From Myxococcales bacterium (GTDB taxonomy: Bacteria; Myxococcota_A; Polyangia; Polyangiales; Polyangiaceae): 64,000 nucleotides of DNA. Both the position numbers and the translations under genes were made by a program. Within the stretch, counting starts at the first letter, position 1. Each line of letters begins with the position of its first letter. The DNA is taken from positions 62,001-126,000 of the forward strand of contig JADJCA010000008.1 in NCBI GenBank assembly GCA_016703425.1. The letters run 5' to 3'. The notes below the pieces were generated by a model. That model saw only the letters and a list, made by a program, of their open reading frames with translations. It did no database searches and was not told where the DNA came from. This document shows, piece by piece, positions 35,484 to 43,983 of the stretch.

Positions 35484-36188
35484 ATGATGAAGACGATGAT
35501 GTTCGCGCTCTCGTACCTTTCGCTCGTCGCGTGCGGCGGAGCCAACGCCGCGGTCCGAGACGGTGCATCGACCCCTGCCTCAGCTTCTCCGCCGGACTCG
35601 TCGGCGAGCGCCACGACGGCGACGTCAGCCTCGGCGGCGGGCCCCGGCGGAACCGCGGTCTCGGCCGAGCCGCCGGCCACCATGACCCTCGAAGCCAAGA
35701 AGGAGATGAAGTACGCGCAAGATCACTTCAACGAGCGCATGCGGCCCGTTCGCGAGCGCTGCGGGATGAACCTCCGCGTCGACATCGACTGGGCGAGCTT
35801 CGGCAGTGACATCGTCGCGCTGAAGGTCCTCGGCACCAACCGCGGCATCGGCGAAGCGGCCATGGCCATCGGGGGCCTTTGCCGCGACGCCGTCGGCAAG
35901 GAAGCCATCACCACGAAGCTCAAGCGCATCGAGCTCCGCAACGTCTCGGGCGCCACGTCGAAGAAGCTGTCCTTTGCGGCGGGCGTCCTTCGCATCGACG
36001 GCTCTTACAAGGACAACGTCGAAGGCACCTTCCATTCCGACGACTACACGAAGCTCTTGGAGAAGAACCTCTGCGGGGGCGCGCTTCGTGCGCCCGAGTG
36101 CGCGAGTGCCGCCGTACCCTCCGCAGGACGGCGGCCGCCGCGAGCGACGCTCGCGCCTCGAGTGCATCGCGCCCAGCCCTTGCGCTAG
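35484..36188 (+). CDS. lipoprotein, paralogue of the 34688 gene
   Basis: A 234-residue lipoprotein precursor (MMKTMMFALSYLSLVAC, Cys at 17) with AAGGAG 7 bases before the ATG. A Ser/Ala/Thr linker leads to a domain with ERCGMNLRVDIDWASFG, then AITTKLKRIELRN, KLSFAAGVLRIDGSY and DDYTKLLEKNLCGG. The last part matches the preceding protein in pattern (helix, KLxRxELR strand, FAxGxLxxDG strand, TxLLxxxL helix). The C-terminal 35 residues are Arg/Pro/Ala-rich and look like an added tail. The gene is 43 bp after its paralogue and 9 bp before the metallopeptidase gene, so the three form an operon. Confidence 0.75.
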   Translation: MMKTMMFALSYLSLVACGGANAAVRDGASTPASASPPDSSASATTATSASAAGPGGTAVSAEPPATMTLEAKKEMKYAQDHFNERMRPVRERCGMNLRVDIDWASFGSDIVALKVLGTNRGIGEAAMAIGGLCRDAVGKEAITTKLKRIELRNVSGATSKKLSFAAGVLRIDGSYKDNVEGTFHSDDYTKLLEKNLCGGALRAPECASAAVPSAGRRPPRATLAPRVHRAQPLR

Positions 36189-36197
36189 CCTAAGGCC

Positions 36198-37055
36198 GTG
36201 CGCTTCGAAGGTGAGCCGGACTACTCCAACGTTGAAGACCGACGCGGCCGGGGCGGCGGGCGCGGCGTGAGGCTCGGCCTCGGCGGCTTCATCGTGGTCG
36301 CCGTGGCGAGCGTCGCCTTTGGTCGGAACTTCTTCCGAGACCTCGGCGTTGACCAAAGGCCCACCCACACCAGCGGCACACAAGGCGGTCCTGCCGGAAA
36401 TGCGGGCGCTCGCAGCGCACAGGAGAAGGACTTGGAGCGCGTGGCCGTGGGCGCGTTCAACGACGCCGAACGTTTCTGGTCGAGCGCGCTCACGACCCCC
36501 GCGTATCGCAGGTCGACGCTCGTGCTCTTCTGGGACGGCACGCGCTCGGCGTGCGGCGACGCGAGCGCCGCCAGCGGGCCCTTTTATTGCCCCGGCGACG
36601 AAAAGGTCTACATCGACCTGTCGTTTTACCGAGAGCTCGCGGCGCGCTTCAAAGCACCGAGAGACTTCGCCCAGGCCTACGTGATGGCCCACGAGATCGG
36701 GCACCACGTGCAGCACGTCTTGGGCACGGAAGCGAAGATGCGGAGCGCACAGCGGCGCGCGCCGGGCGAGAAAAACGCGCTCTCCGTGCGCCTCGAGCTG
36801 CAGGCCGACTGTTATGCAGGCCTCTGGGGCCACCACGCGGCGAAGCGAAAGCTCCTCGACGCGGGCGATCTCGACGAGGCGTTGCGCGCGGCAGCGGCCA
36901 TCGGAGACGACCGTCTGCAGAAGGCGGCGCGAGGCACCGCGAAGCCCGAGACGTTCACGCACGGCACGTCGACGCAGCGCGCACGCTGGTTCCGGCGCGG
37001 CTTCGACTCCACGAGGCTCGAGGCCTGCGATACGTTCGCGGCGGTCGAGCTCTGA
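36198..37055 (+). CDS. membrane-anchored neutral zinc metallopeptidase (YpfJ family)
   Basis: GTG start at 36198, preceded by AAGG. The 285-residue protein has the Zn_peptidase (PF04228) layout: a charged N-terminus, one membrane segment (about 30-47), FWSSALTTPAYRRSTLVLF, the Cys and FYCPGDEKVYID motif, and the zinc site HEIGHH at about 165-170, followed by ELQADCYAGLWGHH with the likely third ligand Glu near 199. Length (about 290) is normal for the family. The cytosolic tail is short, so the catalytic domain faces the periplasm. It ends the three-gene operon with two secreted paralogues; that context gives no clear substrate. Confidence 0.95.
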   Translation: MRFEGEPDYSNVEDRRGRGGGRGVRLGLGGFIVVAVASVAFGRNFFRDLGVDQRPTHTSGTQGGPAGNAGARSAQEKDLERVAVGAFNDAERFWSSALTTPAYRRSTLVLFWDGTRSACGDASAASGPFYCPGDEKVYIDLSFYRELAARFKAPRDFAQAYVMAHEIGHHVQHVLGTEAKMRSAQRRAPGEKNALSVRLELQADCYAGLWGHHAAKRKLLDAGDLDEALRAAAAIGDDRLQKAARGTAKPETFTHGTSTQRARWFRRGFDSTRLEACDTFAAVEL

Positions 37056-37126
37056 CCGCTCCCGCGTCGGAAGGAGCGCGCCGAGGCGGGTCCCGGGCTT
37101 CGCGAGGGTGAGCTCTCGCGCGCTGA

Positions 37127-38971
37127 CTATTTCTTGAAAACCGCCGCCATGCGGCTCACCAGTTGGTCCATGACGGGGCGATACCCGTAGGCGCTGCTCG
37201 CGCGATCGCGGGGCTCGCGGGGGCAAATGGAGGCCACGAGGCCGCGATCGCCGAGGGACTGTGCGAGCGCGATGGGGCGCGTCGAGGGCGAAGCGACGCC
37301 GCGGATCTGGACCTTGCGGTCGGTCGGCGAGCAGACCGGCGCGTCGGTGGGTTCGCTGCAATCGCAGAAGTCGACGTTCTCCCGGAGGGCGCAGTCGACG
37401 GGCTCCGGGAGATCGAACGTGCACGCGTACTGGACGTTCCTGCCCTCCGTGTTCCAGTCGCGCGTGTGGGCGCCATCGGCGGAGGCGCCTTCGCGGGGCT
37501 GCAGCGACTCCTGCATGAGCGGGTGTTGGCCGTCGAAGCGATACGCGGCGGGCGCTTCGCCGACGAGCGACCGATAATCCGTGTCGCCGAGCTTCGTCTT
37601 GTACGGAGCGCTGTTCGTCGCGGAAAGATCGTCCGGGGCCTCGGTGAGCAACTGCCACGGCACCCCTCCGATGACCGTGAAGAAGATCTTGTCGGGGGTG
37701 CGCGGGCCGGGCGCAAGCTCACAGAGCTCCTCGCCTTGCCCGGAGGGCAGCTCGGACGCGAAGAGGGGATTTCGGCACGTCGCTTTCGCCGAGCCGGTGT
37801 ACGCGAAGGGTTCGCAGTCCGCTCCGTCGCAAGGCTCGTATTCGCTGTCGCGGTGGGGCACCAACGTTTCGGACAAGCCGCGCGCGTAGCGCTCGACGGG
37901 ATACCGCGGGTCGATGCCGAAGCGTCTCTTCATGTCGAAGAAGCGCACGTTGGGATGGTCCGTGTCTTCCTGGAGGGGGCGCTGACAACCGGGGTCCCCG
38001 CTCGCGACGCTCAAATAGCAGCTCGTGCAATCGCCGCTCCCGGGGGCCGTCGCGCATGCGGCCGTGCCCGGCCGCACCCGTTTCGAGTCGGCGAAGAACC
38101 AGCTACGGCCGCCAAGGGCCATCGGCGCGACGTTCGACTCGTTCTCGTCGGTCAGAAGCACCACGGCGACCGCCGAGTCGGGTCTCAGGAAGGCCTTCCG
38201 TTCGGCGAGGAGCTTGAAGTCGTAGCCTACGTAGCGGACCGTATCCCCGACCTTCACGATGCGCTCGTAGGGATCAGGCTGAACGAGAAACCGGTACGCC
38301 GCTTCCATCGGCGACTCGTAGCCGCAGCCGTCTTGGCCGACGCCGTCCAAGATGCGCTGGGCGGCGGCGATGAACCTGCTGGCGTCGGTGAACGGCGTGG
38401 TGCCGACGCTCTCCGCATCGCGTGGCTTGCCGGCGTTCGACGCGATAGGCGGAAGCCAGGCGACGAAGGGGACCGGCGTCGCCTCGGCCACAGGATCTTC
38501 TGCGCTGCGCACGCGGCCCAGGAGATGAGCCCCGTCGTCGTTGTGCCGTGTGGGCTCCGTCGCGCCGCACTGATCGCCGCCGCGCGCACCGAGTGACGAG
38601 GAGATGAAGCCCACATGCAAGTCTGCGAGCGGCAGAAACTCAGGTGTCCCTGCCGGGCATGCCCCACCAATCTCAGCACGGCCGACGCTGCGCCCTTGGT
38701 CGTCGAGGCAGCGAGGGCGCACCAGGCGGTCGACGAAATCGGCGATGGCGTGGCGAAGGTACGTCTGCTTCGTGGCCATGCCGGCCGAGTTGTCGACGAC
38801 GAAGAGCAGATCGAGCTTGTCGGTCGGCGGGCCCGCGGGACTCGCCGGCGTGGCCCCCGGCGAGGCGCCGGCCCCGCCGCCACCGCCGCTTCCGTTGCCG
38901 TCTACCGTGGCTCCGCACGCGACGAGTGCGAGGGTCAGCGCCATCCCGGCTTTACGAGTCGTCTTGTTCAT
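37127..38971 (-). CDS. von Willebrand A-like lipoprotein
   Basis: The ATG at 38971 (GGAGGA upstream) gives 614 residues: lipoprotein signal MNKTTRKAGMALTLALVAC (Cys at 19), a Gly/Pro/Ala-rich linker, then a vWA-like domain opening with LDLLFVVDNSAGMATKQ. The MIDAS motif would be DNSAG instead of DxSxS, so metal binding may be weak. The rest is rich in Cys (CRDCT-type pairs: ATAPGSGDCTSC, GDPGCQ, EPCDGADCEPF, CDCSEPTDAPVC) and includes GYESPMEAAYRF and VAVVLLTDENE, typical of a vWA fold followed by an extended disulfide-rich region. Similar lipoproteins are common in Polyangiales. Probable surface or matrix interaction; no enzyme motif. Confidence 0.85.
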   Translation of the reverse strand: MNKTTRKAGMALTLALVACGATVDGNGSGGGGGAGASPGATPASPAGPPTDKLDLLFVVDNSAGMATKQTYLRHAIADFVDRLVRPRCLDDQGRSVGRAEIGGACPAGTPEFLPLADLHVGFISSSLGARGGDQCGATEPTRHNDDGAHLLGRVRSAEDPVAEATPVPFVAWLPPIASNAGKPRDAESVGTTPFTDASRFIAAAQRILDGVGQDGCGYESPMEAAYRFLVQPDPYERIVKVGDTVRYVGYDFKLLAERKAFLRPDSAVAVVLLTDENESNVAPMALGGRSWFFADSKRVRPGTAACATAPGSGDCTSCYLSVASGDPGCQRPLQEDTDHPNVRFFDMKRRFGIDPRYPVERYARGLSETLVPHRDSEYEPCDGADCEPFAYTGSAKATCRNPLFASELPSGQGEELCELAPGPRTPDKIFFTVIGGVPWQLLTEAPDDLSATNSAPYKTKLGDTDYRSLVGEAPAAYRFDGQHPLMQESLQPREGASADGAHTRDWNTEGRNVQYACTFDLPEPVDCALRENVDFCDCSEPTDAPVCSPTDRKVQIRGVASPSTRPIALAQSLGDRGLVASICPREPRDRASSAYGYRPVMDQLVSRMAAVFKK

Positions 38972-39176
38972 GGAGTCCTCCCAAGCGCCGCGCGGCGGAT
39001 GGACGAGACCGAGTGGCACGCGCGAGCGCGACGCGGCAAATGCCGAATCGATGGCGCGGAGGGCGGTGCTGGGACGCGGTCTGACGTCCGAGCTATGAGG
39101 CAGATGCGCCGGCCCGCCACGGGTGGCGGGCGGGCCCATCCGCGTGCGCGGGGCTTGCGTCAGCGACAGGCGCTGC

Positions 39177-40292
39177 TCACTCTTTCACGAGTCGCCGACA
39201 GTAGGTCTCCGAGCCGTTGATCCGCACGATCTTCGCGTCGAGCGAGGTGTTCGCCTCGAAGCGCACCACGAGCGAGCCGCCCTTGCCGTCTTTGAACTCG
39301 GCCGCGGCGAACTTGCCCACGGGCTCTCCCTTCACTCGAATCGGATCGGCGTACACGTCGCCCTCGGCAAAGCCCAAGAGGTCGGCGGCGCGCAGCTCGA
39401 GGCGACGCGTGCGGCTGCTGCTATCGATGGTGTGCGAGACGACGAGCGCCCCGTCGGTCTTGTCGACCTCGAGCCCGCACGTCTTCTGCAGCGTGCTCAT
39501 GGCGCCGTTGTATTTGCCCTCGCCGACTTGGCCGAGCAGCGCCTCGCGAACGCGGTCGAAGGCGGCCGCATCGGACGCCACGGCGGGCAGGCTCCACGGC
39601 TTGTACGAGGCCACCGCTGCGTACGGTCCCGGCTCCGCGATGAAGTCGACGGGCCCGAGCTGCGCCTTGGTCGGTGCGCTGCGCGCCTTGCACGTGACCG
39701 AGATGTCGAAGAACTTCGCGTTCTCACTCTCGCGAACGAGGGTCTTCTTGAAGTCCCCGTCGCAGGAGAAGTACTTCGCGTCCGCTTGGCCGATGCTCTT
39801 CCGCTGCAGGATGAGCGGCAGGCGCGACGGCTTGTAGTCGTTGTCGAGCAGTTGCTCCGACGGAATGAACTCGATGTCGCGCTCCTTGCCGAACCACCCG
39901 AGGATCTCGGTCTTGTCGTCGCGGCACGATGCGAACGGGTACTCGTGGAACTTCGCGCCCTCGGCGTCCTCGCCGAAGCGAGCCGCATCGCGCACCGACC
40001 AGCCGTCCTTGTAGAGGCTGTCCTTGCTCGTCAGATAAAATTCGCGATCGCGGCACGGGAGCGTCTTGTCGCCTCCATCGCTGATGCTGAAGGACTCGAC
40101 GTGCGAGCTAAAGACGAGCTTGCTCTCGGCGATGGCAAGGTGAAGCGACACGGCCTGGCCGGCCCGCTCGAGCGCGCCCACGTCCTCGTCTTCGCCGCCG
40201 GTCGCATCGGAGGACGCTCCGCCGGAACAACCTAGGGAAGCGAGACAGACGAAGGAGCCGAAGAGCGAGAGTTGCGGGAAGCGGATGCGCAT
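39177..40292 (-). CDS. lipoprotein of unknown function
   Basis: A 371-residue precursor from the ATG at 40292: signal ending SLGC (Cys about 22), acidic linker GGEDEDVGAL, then a domain with several Cys (LPCRDREF, ASCRDDK, SCDGDF, VTCKARS, KTCGLEV, TYCRRL) and repeated beta strands. Near the end LVVSHTIDSSSRTRRLELRAADLLGF and GGSLVVRFEAN give a beta-sandwich impression. No active-site signature. It stands between the vWA lipoprotein and the frameshifted propeller gene, each on the minus strand with 150-205-bp gaps, so each may have its own promoter. Confidence 0.75.
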   Translation of the reverse strand: MRIRFPQLSLFGSFVCLASLGCSGGASSDATGGEDEDVGALERAGQAVSLHLAIAESKLVFSSHVESFSISDGGDKTLPCRDREFYLTSKDSLYKDGWSVRDAARFGEDAEGAKFHEYPFASCRDDKTEILGWFGKERDIEFIPSEQLLDNDYKPSRLPLILQRKSIGQADAKYFSCDGDFKKTLVRESENAKFFDISVTCKARSAPTKAQLGPVDFIAEPGPYAAVASYKPWSLPAVASDAAAFDRVREALLGQVGEGKYNGAMSTLQKTCGLEVDKTDGALVVSHTIDSSSRTRRLELRAADLLGFAEGDVYADPIRVKGEPVGKFAAAEFKDGKGGSLVVRFEANTSLDAKIVRINGSETYCRRLVKE

Positions 40293-40445
40293 GGCCGCGT
40301 GTATGCACACGTCGTACCTGGCCCGATCATGGCTTTCGCGCAGTGATTCCCCTGCCCGCGGACGGCTTTGGCCCCCAGCGTCGGCCCCCCCTCAGGCGAA
40401 CCGATCCATGCCCCATGGAGATGATCCGCGTCCATAAAACGACCG

Positions 40446-41514
40446 TCACGGGGGGAGCCGCGTGACGCCGTCGGAGCTGCTCCAATAGACGCCGTCGTCG
40501 TCAACGGCGATGGCGTTGGGACTGTTGGCGGTGGCCAAGGTGGTCGTGGTGCCGCCCTTGCGAAGGTCCCGCCGACGAATGGCGCCCGTTGTTGCGTTTG
40601 CCCAGACGACGGCCGACGCGTTGGGACCAGACCTGTGGATGGCCAGCGCGATGGGGTTCTCCTCGCCGACGGACAACATCGCGATGGCGTCGCCTTGGGC
40701 TTTAGCGGCGGTCTTTGGCACGGCGGAAATTCGGCTCGTCCCCGCGTCCGGGGTGCCTTGCACGAAGAAGATCTGCGTCTCGTCGACGGCAAGGTTTCGC
40801 GCCGTGTTCAGCTCAAGAGCGACGGCGCGCGGCGGCGCGGTCAGGGCGATGATGGAGTTGAGGCCCGGCGTGGAGCTCACGTACGTGTAGAAAAGAGTGG
40901 CGCCGTCGCTGGCGAGCCCGTCGGGGGTGATGCCAATGACGATGGAGGAGCTGTTTACCGGAGCCCGAAGGTCAACGGACACCAAGTTGCCGTCGCTGAC
41001 GGCGCGGAGCTGATTCTGCCCGTAGACCAGGTGCCGCAGGGTCGCGTTTTTCGCCGGCGCAGGCGCGTAGAGCAACTTGGCCTCGAGTCCGTTGTGCTCG
41101 AACCCGAGGATTCGGCACGAGTTGCCGCCCGAGCCATCGGGACCCGTTTCGATCCAGAAAGATCCTCGGCGCGCGAGACGACGAGGTCGGTGACGACTTG
41201 ACCGGGGCGCGTGACGACGGCCTTGGTGAAGTTGTCGCGCTTCGTCGCGACCTGGATGGCGCTCTGCTTGGTCGACCACCAGTACACCGACGTCGGGCTG
41301 ACGGTGACCCAAGCTGCCGATGGGTCCGTGCTGATCGGCGTCGCGCCGCGGGGGCACCATCCGGAAGCGCATCGGGCGCGCCGGCATCGGACGCTGCTGC
41401 GGCGCTCGCGACAGGAGCTGGCCCCTCCGTGCGATCGCCCAACAGGAGCTGACAGCCCCCGAGGGCGAAGGCCAATGGCGCTGCACAGGCTGCACAGACG
41501 GAGCGCGTGCGCAT
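40446..41514 (-). pseudogene. beta-propeller lipoprotein gene broken by two frameshifts
   Basis: The coding pattern starts at ATG 41514 with a lipoprotein signal (MRTRSVCAACAAPLAFALGGC) in one frame. It moves to a second frame near the G-run at 41350-41354, where ATPISTDPSAAWVTVSPTSVYW begins, and to a third near the A-run at 41158-41160, where FWIETGPDGSGGNSC begins and runs to the stop at 40446. Each join is restored by one extra base in the homopolymer. The restored protein of about 355 residues has the propeller rhythm seen in neighbouring lipoproteins (GVYWSSSDG, SNLVSVDLR-like strands). Two consistent homopolymer indels suggest sequencing error more than true decay; strictly the gene is interrupted as given. 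Confidence 0.8.
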
Positions 41515-41810
41515 CGGCCTCCAGAGAAGCGGTCGATCTCGAAGCGCGTGGAGTTTTTGCCCCCGTCGAGGGCGCTTCGGCGGCAACGCGGTGGCGCACC
41601 CAACGTGTGTGGACAGGATGCGACTCGATGTGAGGACAAGAGGAGCGTCGGCAATTTGGTTCCCGGTCACGAGCGAGTGACGGAACTTGTCGAGCGACGC
41701 GTCGGCACTCCCGCGTTTGGCAAACCAGCGCGAAATTGGCCGCGCGCCGTCGCCCGAATCCGAGGCACGCGCCGTGCTCCATGCGAGGCATGCCCAACGA
41801 AAGGTCCACC

Positions 41811-42422
41811 ATGTCATTTCGCCACAGTTCCTTTGTGCTCGTCGTTGCTGTTGCCTCCGCCATCGTCGGCTGCTCTTCCGCACCTGACGACGAGAACGCG
41901 AGCGACCTTGGAAACTTGAGCCTCTTTGGAGCGCCCACCACCGCCTTTGTCACGGGAGAGATTTCGCGCGGCTCACCGCTGCACGCGGCGCTGCTCCAAG
42001 TGCCAGCGGTGGCGCGCAACGTTGTTCCCAAAGGAACCCTCGTGGCGGCGCTGCCGGGCGAGACGAAGATCACGTGGAGCGATGCGCCGTTCGTCGACCG
42101 ATGCGGCTCGGAGCGCGACTCCAACGTCCGCTGTTTTCAAACTGGACAGTGGCAGCAGGGCGGGACGTTCATCGCTGAGGATGTGTACTGTTACTTCGCT
42201 GGGCACGTCCCTTTGGCGGACAACGAGAGCGTGTTGCCGGCGGAGTTCGAGGAGACGACGAACGTTCGTGAGTTCAGGCTCGCGGGAGCTGCGGCTGCCA
42301 AGCTTCATGAACTCGCGCCCGCTGTGTGCCAGGGCGCATCGTGCAAGCTCTCTCTCGAGCGTGCCAATCGGCTAGCCCCGCGCGGGCTCTTGCCCTCGCG
42401 GTGCGGTGGCGATCCCCATTGA
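41811..42422 (+). CDS. lipoprotein of unknown function
   Basis: The ATG at 41811 (AAGG upstream) gives 203 residues with signal MSFRHSSFVLVVAVASAIVGC (Cys at 21) and a short acidic linker (DDENASDL). The mature part includes a Trp/Cys-containing centre (KITWSDAPFVDRCGSERDS, VRCFQTGQW, DVYCYFAGHVP) and a C-terminal Cys group (AVCQGASC, SRCGGD). Disulfide-bonded small domain, no recognised family. It is divergent from the frameshifted propeller gene, 296 bp apart, and precedes the DUF4388 gene by 189 bp. Confidence 0.72.
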   Translation: MSFRHSSFVLVVAVASAIVGCSSAPDDENASDLGNLSLFGAPTTAFVTGEISRGSPLHAALLQVPAVARNVVPKGTLVAALPGETKITWSDAPFVDRCGSERDSNVRCFQTGQWQQGGTFIAEDVYCYFAGHVPLADNESVLPAEFEETTNVREFRLAGAAAAKLHELAPAVCQGASCKLSLERANRLAPRGLLPSRCGGDPH

Positions 42423-42611
42423 GGCACGCGACCGCGCCGCGGAGGGCCGCCAGGGGCGTCCCGCGGATCGATGCATGCCCTACTCGCGCAACGGCGCGGC
42501 GACGTTGTGCGACGGAGTGGGAAACCGTTCCACTTGCACCACAAAAGTGAATGGTAAGTGTAGCGACCAGGGCGGCCATACCGAAGAGTACCCCTCTCGG
42601 AGGTTGTCTGA

Positions 42612-43955
42612 ATGGCGGAGCGTGTTGTCCGGATTGGCGAGGGGATGGTGACGCCCGTGGGGCGCGTGGCCGCTGAGGAGCTCAAGCAACGCTCCGGCGA
42701 GTGGTGCATCGTCGACGGCTCCGCGGGGCACATGCTCATGCGTCGCCCCACCGAACCCACGCTTCGCCTCGCTGGCGAGATCGAGACGCGCGGGGCCATG
42801 TTCGATGTGCTCGCGCTCATGGGGCAGTCCGGATGGTCCGGGACGCTGATCGTTCGAAGCGGCGGCGCGACGCGCACCGTGGTTCTCGAGAAGGGGCGCG
42901 TCATCGACGCGACGAGCGACGCCCGCGGTGAGAAGGTCGTCGACGTGATCCTCACTCGCGGGGTCGCATCGCGCGACACCGTCGACCTCGTGGCGCGAAC
43001 CGCGGTTGTCTCGGGCAGCTCGTTCGTTGAAGCCCTCGAGCAGTCGGGCGCCGTGGTCGCGGCCGATCTCGCCCTTGCCGTGGAGCAAGCGGCGCGGCTC
43101 GTCGTCTACGGGGTCCTCGCGGCGGAGACGGGAGCCTTCAGCTTCTTCTCGCGCCCTTCGCCCGCGCGGCTCCGCGAGAGCATCTCGCTCATGGAGCTCC
43201 TCATGGAGAGCGCCCAACGCTTCGACGAGCTGGGCGAGCTAGCCACGTGCATCGAAAGCGAGCATCACATTCCGGAGCCGCTCGAGACGCGCGCGGTCCC
43301 GAGCGAACTCGTCACGCTCTATTCGCTCTGCGATGGTCGGCGCTCTGTGGCGGAGGTCGGTCGCCGCGCAGGGTGGCTCGACTACGAGACGCGAAAGGGC
43401 ATCGCCGAGCTCGTCCGTTCCGGGCTCGTCCGCATGGCGCCACCGCGTCCGCGCGGCGCCAGGGCCATCGTCGAAATCTACAGCGGCGCCCTCTTTGAGA
43501 TCCACCAACGATGCGACACGAGCTACGTGGGGCAAGACCTTCGCGCCGGGCTGTCGCGCTTCGTCGCGGGGAGCCCTTCGTTGGCCGCGCTACTCGACAG
43601 CGCCTGGCCCCTCGCCGACGGCACCGTCGTTGCCGAACGCGTCGCGCGAAACCTAGCGGCCCGCCCCGGCGAGGCGCCCATCGCCCAGCTGATTCGCCGC
43701 CTCGACGAGCTCGTCTCCTTTGCGCTGTTCTTGACGACGTCGCTGCTCGACCGTGACGTTGCGACGGCGTTGAACGTCCGCGTGGCGGAGCGCCTGGCGC
43801 TGCTCGAACGGGCAAGCGATTCCATGGTCCCGCCCTCCAATCGCGAATCCACGAGCACCTCGCCGGATCTCGTCGCCCCCGCGGCGCCGCCCTCGGCCGC
43901 GGCGCACCTACGCTCCGGTACCTATCCGGCGGTGAAGATCACGCGCAGCGGGTAG
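42612..43955 (+). CDS. DUF4388-domain protein
   Basis: A 447-residue soluble protein. The DUF4388 domain is clear at about 65-125: GAMFDVLALMGQSGWSGTLIV, then VVLEKGRVIDATSDARGEKVVDVIL and a helix. A second, more helical region (DTVDLVARTAVVSGSSFVEALEQSG, VVYGVLAAETGAFSFFSRP) resembles a repeat of the same two-part design, and the centre has GRRSVAEVGRRAGWLDYETRKGIAEL like a winged helix. DUF4388 is common in myxobacteria and Deltaproteobacteria, often in gliding or two-component signalling proteins, with no fixed role. No membrane segment; Ser/Pro-rich C-terminus. Confidence 0.85.
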   Translation: MAERVVRIGEGMVTPVGRVAAEELKQRSGEWCIVDGSAGHMLMRRPTEPTLRLAGEIETRGAMFDVLALMGQSGWSGTLIVRSGGATRTVVLEKGRVIDATSDARGEKVVDVILTRGVASRDTVDLVARTAVVSGSSFVEALEQSGAVVAADLALAVEQAARLVVYGVLAAETGAFSFFSRPSPARLRESISLMELLMESAQRFDELGELATCIESEHHIPEPLETRAVPSELVTLYSLCDGRRSVAEVGRRAGWLDYETRKGIAELVRSGLVRMAPPRPRGARAIVEIYSGALFEIHQRCDTSYVGQDLRAGLSRFVAGSPSLAALLDSAWPLADGTVVAERVARNLAARPGEAPIAQLIRRLDELVSFALFLTTSLLDRDVATALNVRVAERLALLERASDSMVPPSNRESTSTSPDLVAPAAPPSAAAHLRSGTYPAVKITRSG

Positions 43956-43983
43956 GCGCCAAAACGGTGGCTTCAGCGAACGG

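Noticed and set aside
37101..37120. Hairpin CGCGAG/CTCGCG between convergent genes as a terminator
   Set aside because: The stem has only 6 bp with an 8-base loop and no T-run; too weak to call.
35625..37658. A 677-codon minus-strand frame across the paralogue/metallopeptidase operon
   Set aside because: It overlaps genes with HEIGHH and lipobox motifs and has no recognisable domain.
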